Assembly (NCBI GenBank): GCA_015222795.1
Contig: JADFVY010000056.1
Span: 1 to 19,274 of the forward strand
DNA length: 19,274 nucleotides
Origin: Pseudomonadota bacterium
GTDB taxonomy: Bacteria > Pseudomonadota > Alphaproteobacteria > UBA8366 > JADFVY01
Direction of reading: 5' to 3'
The notes beneath the pieces are model-generated. The model did not search any database. It was not told the origin of the DNA and worked only from the letters and a program-made list of their open reading frames with translations. This document shows positions 15,136 through 19,274 of this stretch, piece after piece. The number at the start of each line of letters is the position of its first letter. Positions within the stretch are counted from its first letter, which is position 1. The translations under genes were made by a program, and so were the position numbers.

Positions 15136-16071
15136 TTACTTACGCGCGTCCTTGGCCTTCTTCAAGGCGCGGATGATATTGTAGTCGTCGGACGTCATGG
15201 CGACAAACTTGTCCGATTTGACGTTATCGAGGAATTCGCTGGCCCCTGGTTGATCCTTGAGGCCGAGGAAAGTATCCCTGATATTCTTCTTGATGTCCTC
15301 GCACAGCGACGAGCGATATACGAAGGGGTCCTGCGGGATCGGATCGGATTTCCAAAGCACGTTGAAATCCTCCAGCTTAACCTCGCCCTTGTTGACCACA
15401 TTGTCGAACCGGTGGGTGGCGACGAATGCCCCATCTACCTTGCCCTGATGGACGGCCACCGTGGAAAGCTCATGGCTGCCCGTATAGACCACTTTGCCAA
15501 AATACTTGTCCAGATCCATGCCGACCACGTCTGAAAACACAACGCGCGGCATCAAATTGCCCGACGTGCTGCCCGGGTCGGTGAGGCCGATCACAGCCCC
15601 TTTAAGGGATTCGATCGAGGTAAATTTGGACCCCTTCAGCGTCACCAGAACACCACGATAACCGGGGCCTTCCTCTTGCAGGTGGCCCTGCCGCTTGGCG
15701 TAAGTGGCGAACACTTCGATATTGGGATCCTTGTCGTTGGCGATGACATAGGAATACGGCCCAAGAACGCCGATATGGACGAAGCCACTCAACATTCCCT
15801 CGACCACCGACGCGTAGGATGTGGGCATGAAGAACTGTATTTTCTTGCCGGTCAATTCCGCCATGCGGTCGGTCACCGGTTTATAGAGCTGCAGTTCAGC
15901 CACGCTCTCTTCGGTCGGGATAATCGCGAATGTCAGGGCGTCGGGGCTTTCGCACTCGGCCGACAGCGCCTGACCGGACAGACCGAGCGAGAAAATCGCC
16001 GCGGCCGTCCAGACGGCGGCCCTTCGGGCGCGACCACCATTCAGGTTTAGTATTTTTAAGTTGGTAAACAT
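15136..16071 (-). CDS. phnD: Phosphonate-type ABC transporter periplasmic binding protein
   Basis: Periplasmic ligand-capture protein of the importer, 311 residues. The ATG at 16071 follows a strong AGGAGG site at about 6 nt, the best in this operon. A signal peptide (residues 1-37, hydrophobic AAVWTAAAIFSLGL, likely cut at ALSA/ECE) precedes the PhnD fold. The phosphonate-binding loop is DPGSTSGNLMPR at about 179-190. GSHELSTVAVHQGKVDGAFV follows with the conserved His. YASVVEGMLSGFVHIGVLGP and YSYVIA line the pocket. These agree with the PhnD family (phosphonate, phosphite or hypophosphite ligands). The exact ligand cannot be decided by eye. It lies 31 bp after the dehydrogenase gene and 99 bp before phnC. 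Confidence 0.93.
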   Translation of the reverse strand: MFTNLKILNLNGGRARRAAVWTAAAIFSLGLSGQALSAECESPDALTFAIIPTEESVAELQLYKPVTDRMAELTGKKIQFFMPTSYASVVEGMLSGFVHIGVLGPYSYVIANDKDPNIEVFATYAKRQGHLQEEGPGYRGVLVTLKGSKFTSIESLKGAVIGLTDPGSTSGNLMPRVVFSDVVGMDLDKYFGKVVYTGSHELSTVAVHQGKVDGAFVATHRFDNVVNKGEVKLEDFNVLWKSDPIPQDPFVYRSSLCEDIKKNIRDTFLGLKDQPGASEFLDNVKSDKFVAMTSDDYNIIRALKKAKDARK

Positions 16072-16102
16072 CGATGCCTCCTCTTGCTGACCAGATTATG
16101 TG

Positions 16103-17239
16103 TTATGAGCGCATGGTTGAAACACCCGGTTGCCGCACCGCGACGCCAAGGCTTTCAAACACGCGTTTTCGCGATCCGATGAAATTTCGTCCTCGTTCAC
16201 CGGATATGGCGGACTCGATTAACGCCCGCCATTCCTCGTCTTTAACTCCGTAATCCGCCTTGTCGACGGAGACACCGAGAACAACAAGAAATTCTTCCAG
16301 CCGGTCCGCGCCAGCCGATAAATCCTCTCCGAATATGCGCCGCAAACCGCCGTCGCAGACGTCGCTAGCGCCAATTGCGCTGCGCATCACCATGGCCAGG
16401 CTGAACGAACAGGCAAGTCCGTGTGGTGTGCCGTGATGCAGTGTGATGGGATATGAAATCGAATGGGCCAGCGCGGTTTTAGTGTTGGAAAAGGCCAGCC
16501 CCGCGAAAGTGGCGGCTCGGGCAATCCGGGTACGCAGAACGATATTGCCTGGATCTTCCACCAGCCCGGGCAGAGCAGACAGGACTTCTGTCGCAGCATA
16601 CACCGCATGGTTGGCGGAAATCGGATTGCCATTCACATTCCAAATGCTTTCCAGCGCATGGGACAGCGCGTCGAGGCCGGTGTTGACGGTTAATTCCCGC
16701 GGCATCCCCAGCATCAGTTCAGGGTCGATCAGCGCGTCGGTCGGATATAGGGACCGGTGCGACAGCGAATGCTTGCGCGCCTTGGCTGTGTCCCACACCG
16801 TCGCCCAGCAGGTGACCTCGCTTCCGGTGCCGGCGGTGGTCGGTATGGCGATAATCGGGACGGCCGTCAGCGCGTCTTCGCCATTGCCGTCTTCGAGATA
16901 GCGTTTGACCGCATCGAACCCGTTGCCCCCGGCGGCGATCACCTTGGCGGTGTCGATTACCGACCCGCCTCCCAGGGCGACGATGACCTCGGGCGCCGGC
17001 CGGACGGCGGCGAACCGGTCGCAGGTCTCGGCAAGAATGCCGAAATCCGGGTTGGGGACAACATTGTCGATGGTCAGCGCAGCCAGGCCGGCAATGCCGG
17101 TTATGCGTCGCGCGATGTCATGAAAAACCGGTTCGTCATAGGTGACGAGGCAATAGGCGCGACCTTGAACCAGGTCGTCGATTTCATTGAGCGTTCCGGC
17201 GCCAAACCTGACCCGGACCGGGTTTTCATAAGTCCACAT
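16103..17239 (-). CDS. Iron-containing alcohol dehydrogenase, possible phosphonoacetaldehyde reductase
   Basis: A group III metal-dependent alcohol dehydrogenase of 378 residues, NAD(P)-linked and cytoplasmic. The ATG at 17239 follows GAGGT. The dinucleotide motif is GGGSVIDTAK at 90-99, TTAGTGSE lies at 134-141, and the metal ligands D190, H194, H259 and H273 keep the spacing of FucO-type enzymes. The start MWTYENPVRVRFGAG resembles, from memory, enzymes annotated phosphonoacetaldehyde reductase (PhpC-like), which interconvert phosphonoacetaldehyde and 2-hydroxyethylphosphonate. Being first gene in an operon with phnDCE supports a hydroxyalkylphosphonate or phosphonate-aldehyde substrate, but this is inference. 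The family is sure and the substrate is not. No C-P bond-cleaving gene (phnX, phnA, phnW, phn lyase) is in the window. Confidence 0.9.
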   Translation of the reverse strand: MWTYENPVRVRFGAGTLNEIDDLVQGRAYCLVTYDEPVFHDIARRITGIAGLAALTIDNVVPNPDFGILAETCDRFAAVRPAPEVIVALGGGSVIDTAKVIAAGGNGFDAVKRYLEDGNGEDALTAVPIIAIPTTAGTGSEVTCWATVWDTAKARKHSLSHRSLYPTDALIDPELMLGMPRELTVNTGLDALSHALESIWNVNGNPISANHAVYAATEVLSALPGLVEDPGNIVLRTRIARAATFAGLAFSNTKTALAHSISYPITLHHGTPHGLACSFSLAMVMRSAIGASDVCDGGLRRIFGEDLSAGADRLEEFLVVLGVSVDKADYGVKDEEWRALIESAISGERGRNFIGSRKRVFESLGVAVRQPGVSTMRS

Positions 17240-17306
17240 GATACCTCACCACTTCGGCGACGGTGGGGGGTGTGTTGACTATCCACTTCGAAAAGTTCAC
17301 CGAAGA

Positions 17307-17335
17307 TTGTTCACAGTTCCACACTCCTGTATATT
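17307..17335 (+). promoter_or_regulatory. Candidate promoter of the LysR gene
   Basis: TTGTTC (17307-17312) and TATATT (17330-17335) are separated by 17 bp. The start of transcription would be near 17342, about 35 nt before the ATG at 17377. The -35 box overlaps the first ATTGTTCA repeat, so self-repression is plausible. Confidence 0.5.
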
Positions 17336-17355
17336 GTTCAAATGCAAATAAACAA
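17328..17355 (-). promoter_or_regulatory. Candidate promoter of the dehydrogenase-phn operon
   Basis: On the minus strand TTGTTT (17350-17355) and TATACA (17328-17333) are separated by 16 bp. The -10 box overlaps the -10 box of the opposing LysR promoter. Transcription would start near 17321, giving a leader of about 80 nt to the ATG at 17239. Confidence 0.45.
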
Positions 17356-17376
17356 TGATTCCTATTGGAAAAATCA

Positions 17377-18288
17377 ATGAATCACACACAACTCCGTTCT
17401 TTTCACGCTGTCGCCACGGAAGGCGGTTTCACCGCCGCCTCGAAGATTTTGAATGTGGGGCAGCCGACGATCACCACTCAGGTCAAGGCTCTGGAGCGCA
17501 ATTTCAATATCGAACTATTTCATCGCCGGGGCCGGCGAGTGGAGTTGACCGAGGCCGGCACGGACCTGTTCCACATCGTCCAACGCATCGTCAGCCTGGA
17601 GGCCGAGGCCGAGAATACGCTGAATGCCTATGGCGGGTTTCAGACCGGGCGCCTGTATGTGGGTGCCGTCGGCCCCTATCACGCCACTGAAATGCTAAGC
17701 ACCTTCCATGAGCGCTATCCCGGCATCAGGCTTTCGGTAAAGGTGGGCAATTCGACTGAAATGGTCGAACAGATTCTCGACTATTCCGTCGATGTTGCCG
17801 TGCTTGCCCATGTGGAAGACGACCCGCGCATTTTTGCCATGCCGTACAGCCGCCATCCCGTGGTCGTGTTCGTCAATAAATCGCACCGGTTCGCCGGGCG
17901 CCGGCAAATTGGCCTGGCCGAACTGGAGGGCGAACCCATGGTCTTGCGCGAGGTCGGCTCAACAACTCGGCTGGCGTTCGACACGGCGCTGCAAGAGGCC
18001 GGCGTAAGAATCGAACCCGTGATGGAGATCGGCAGTCGCGAGGCAGTGTGGCTGGCAGTGGCGCGGGGTATCGGCATCGGCGTGGTATCCGGTTTCGAAT
18101 ATATTCCCCACCCGGATCTGCATACTGTGTCGGTGTCGGACGCAGACATCTATACTACCGCCCACGTCAACTGCCTTGCCGAGCGCCGCGACGCACGACT
18201 GATAAGTGCTTTCTTCGATATAGCCGAAGCCTTGAACGCCCCGCAAAATATCGGGGGCAGAATCACGCCACGGGCTTCAGGAAGTTAA
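17377..18288 (+). CDS. LysR-type transcriptional regulator, probably of the phn operon
   Basis: A 303-residue DNA-binding regulator. The ATG at 17377 follows TTGGAA at about 8 nt. A TTG at 17365 would add four residues. The N-terminal winged helix-turn-helix (1-62) begins MNHTQLRSFHAVATEGGF and contains AASKILNVGQPTITTQVKAL and FHRRGRRVELTEAG. The effector domain (about 90-295) follows in the usual two-lobed form, with EVGSTTRLAFDTAL and AVARGIGIGVVS. It resembles LysR members linked to aminoethylphosphonate catabolism, which fits its divergent position next to the phn operon, but the effector is unknown. Its start is 137 bp from the dehydrogenase start. It converges with degP. Confidence 0.92.
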   Translation: MNHTQLRSFHAVATEGGFTAASKILNVGQPTITTQVKALERNFNIELFHRRGRRVELTEAGTDLFHIVQRIVSLEAEAENTLNAYGGFQTGRLYVGAVGPYHATEMLSTFHERYPGIRLSVKVGNSTEMVEQILDYSVDVAVLAHVEDDPRIFAMPYSRHPVVVFVNKSHRFAGRRQIGLAELEGEPMVLREVGSTTRLAFDTALQEAGVRIEPVMEIGSREAVWLAVARGIGIGVVSGFEYIPHPDLHTVSVSDADIYTTAHVNCLAERRDARLISAFFDIAEALNAPQNIGGRITPRASGS

Positions 18289-18315
18289 AACATTTCAGGT
18301 TTGGCCGGTTCCGCC

Positions 18316-18350
18316 AAAAAAAACGGCGCCGGAATTTTATCCCGGCGCCG
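18316..18350 (-). terminator. Rho-independent terminator of degP
   Basis: CGGCGCCGG (18324-18332) and CCGGCGCCG (18342-18350) form a 9-bp stem with a 9-nt loop. On the minus strand it is followed at once by eight U residues (A run at 18316-18323). This is a textbook terminator 28 nt after the degP stop. LysR reads towards it from the other side, where no U tract is present. Confidence 0.88.
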
Positions 18351-18386
18351 CCTTTATGCCTTGAAGTCGGTTGCTTGTCAGCCGCC
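18322..18386. repeat. Direct repeat copy B: degP 3' end and terminator
   Basis: This 65-bp stretch contains the last two Gly codons and stop of degP, the spacer and its terminator hairpin. A diverged copy lies at 12555-12618 in the same orientation, 5.77 kb away, differing mainly in the loop and at five positions near the stop codon. Confidence 0.85.
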
Positions 18387-19274
18387 GTCGATACGCAGGC
18401 CGACGAAGCGCTGGTCTTCGCCGCTTCGTACCGTCAGCAGGATCGAACGCAGGCCCCGCGAACGGGCGTCCTTGATCTTTGCCTCGACGGCGTCGGGTGT
18501 CTGCACCTTCTCCTGGAAGATCTCGGTGATGACATCGCCCTGCCGCAGCCCGTTGTCGGCCGCGGCGCTGGCGCCGTCGACATTGGTGATGATGACGCCT
18601 TTCAGTCCATCGTCCAGGCCCAGTTCGGCGGCGAGCGCCGGGGTGATGGTCGACAATGACAAGCCCAGTTCGTCAAAGGTGCGCTCCACCGGCGTGTCTG
18701 GCTCGGCTTCGGGCGTATTGGCCGGCGCGTTGACCTCGTCAAACTTCTCCAACTCGCCCAGCGTTACATCGACCGTGATCTCTTTCCCGCCGCGCCAGAC
18801 CACCACCTTCACCGTCTTGCCGACGTCCGTGTCGGCGACGATACGCGGCAATTTGCGGGATTCATTGACGTCGCGGCCGTTGAATTTGAGGATGACGTCA
18901 CCCTCTTTCATGCCGGAAGCTTTCGCCGGGCTGTTGTCCAGCACACCGGCGACCAATGCGCCATGCGCCTCGCTCAGGCCCAGGCTCTCGGCGATTTCCT
19001 CGGTCACCTGCTGGATCTGCACGCCCAGCCAGCCGCGCCGCGTCGTGCCGAAATTACGCAGTTGGTCGATAACGCCATCGGCCAGGTTGGACGGAATGGA
19101 GAAGCCGATACCGATGCTGCCGCCGCTTTGCGAGTAGATCGCCGTGTTGATGCCAATGACATTGCCGTCCATGTTGAACAGCGGACCGCCGGAATTGCCG
19201 CGGTTGATCGGCGCGTCGGTCTGGATGAAATCGTCATAGGGGCCAGAGCGGATATCGCGCTGGCGGGCCGAGAC
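18378..19274 (-). CDS. degP: DegP/Do-type periplasmic serine protease, 5' end cut off by window edge
   Basis: An HtrA-family envelope quality-control protease and chaperone. The frame runs unbroken from the right window edge to the stop at 18378 (298 residues visible), so the signal peptide, catalytic His and Asp lie outside. The active-site serine is in NRGNSGGPLF (plus-strand region about 19180-19210), preceded by DDFIQTDAPI. SIGIGFSIPS and the PDZ1 domain (WLGVQIQ to VTLGEL, with GMKEGDVILKFNG) follow, then a Pro/Glu-rich linker NAPANTPEAEPDTP, then PDZ2 (LGLSLSTI to GLRQGDVITEI). The C-terminus RFVGLRIDGG and length fit DegP with two PDZ domains. It converges with the LysR gene, and its 3' end carries the repeat described here. 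Confidence 0.95.
   Translation of the reverse strand, partial: VSARQRDIRSGPYDDFIQTDAPINRGNSGGPLFNMDGNVIGINTAIYSQSGGSIGIGFSIPSNLADGVIDQLRNFGTTRRGWLGVQIQQVTEEIAESLGLSEAHGALVAGVLDNSPAKASGMKEGDVILKFNGRDVNESRKLPRIVADTDVGKTVKVVVWRGGKEITVDVTLGELEKFDEVNAPANTPEAEPDTPVERTFDELGLSLSTITPALAAELGLDDGLKGVIITNVDGASAAADNGLRQGDVITEIFQEKVQTPDAVEAKIKDARSRGLRSILLTVRSGEDQRFVGLRIDGG

Larger units (their letters stand above)
17306..17356. promoter_or_regulatory. Candidate LysR operator: three ATTGTT boxes
   Basis: ATTGTTCA occurs at 17306-17313 and 17333-17340, 27 bp apart. An inverted TAAACAAT is at 17349-17356, making a dyad TTGTT-N-AACAA around the second box. They overlap the promoters of both divergent genes, as expected for a LysR-type site. 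The match is by eye, and no published motif is claimed. Confidence 0.5.

Noticed and set aside
16103..17239. The dehydrogenase as phosphite dehydrogenase (PtxD) by analogy to ptxABCDE
   Set aside because: PtxD is a D-2-hydroxyacid dehydrogenase. This protein has the iron-alcohol dehydrogenase metal ligands and fold.
12555..18386. Composite transposon bracketed by insertion sequences
   Set aside because: The flanking repeats are only about 64 bp, are terminator sequences, and no transposase or integrase gene lies in the block.

Overview
The window looks like a chromosomal segment of a GC-rich alphaproteobacterium, probably near the Rhodospirillales. The basis is GC-biased third codon positions, the protein sequences themselves, and the grouping of ilv genes with miaA, serB and degP. 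No rRNA, tRNA, CRISPR array, transposase or phage gene was seen. No stretch longer than 300 bases lacks a gene.

Left region (1-5141): on the minus strand, a branched-chain amino acid operon (ilvI-ilvN-ilvC, with ilvC cut by the left edge) preceded by miaA (tRNA i6A37 synthesis). serB (serine synthesis) diverges from miaA. The right edge (18378-19274, minus) holds the 3' two-thirds or so of a DegP/Do-type periplasmic serine protease. From memory, ilv-miaA-serB and degP (with hflK/hflC) are often close together in alphaproteobacteria, so the 13 kb between serB and degP may be accessory DNA.

Middle region A (5147-9750): two paralogous exported FecR-domain proteins on the minus strand diverge from a membrane-bound CHASE2-class III nucleotide cyclase with an intact active site. 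This looks like a cell-envelope sensing and cAMP signalling module without the FecI/FecA partners of classical FecR.

Middle region B (9941-12530): a DadA/PuuB-type FAD amine oxidoreductase converges on an MFS transporter.

Middle region C (12629-18288): a minus-strand operon (iron-type alcohol dehydrogenase, phnD, phnC, phnE, phnE) diverges from a LysR regulator. It is a phosphonate-type ABC importer with a dehydrogenase that may be a phosphonoacetaldehyde reductase or oxidise a hydroxyalkylphosphonate. No C-P lyase or phosphonatase is present. The two divergent promoters appear to share a -10 region amid repeated ATTGTT boxes.

The most unusual structural signal is a direct repeat of about 64 bp. 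It carries the degP stop codon and transcription terminator (18322-18386), and a diverged copy lies at the far end of the phn block (12555-12618), so the whole phn/LysR block is bracketed by direct repeats. Other notable structures are a large hairpin between phnD and phnC, and a long dyad between the two fecR genes.
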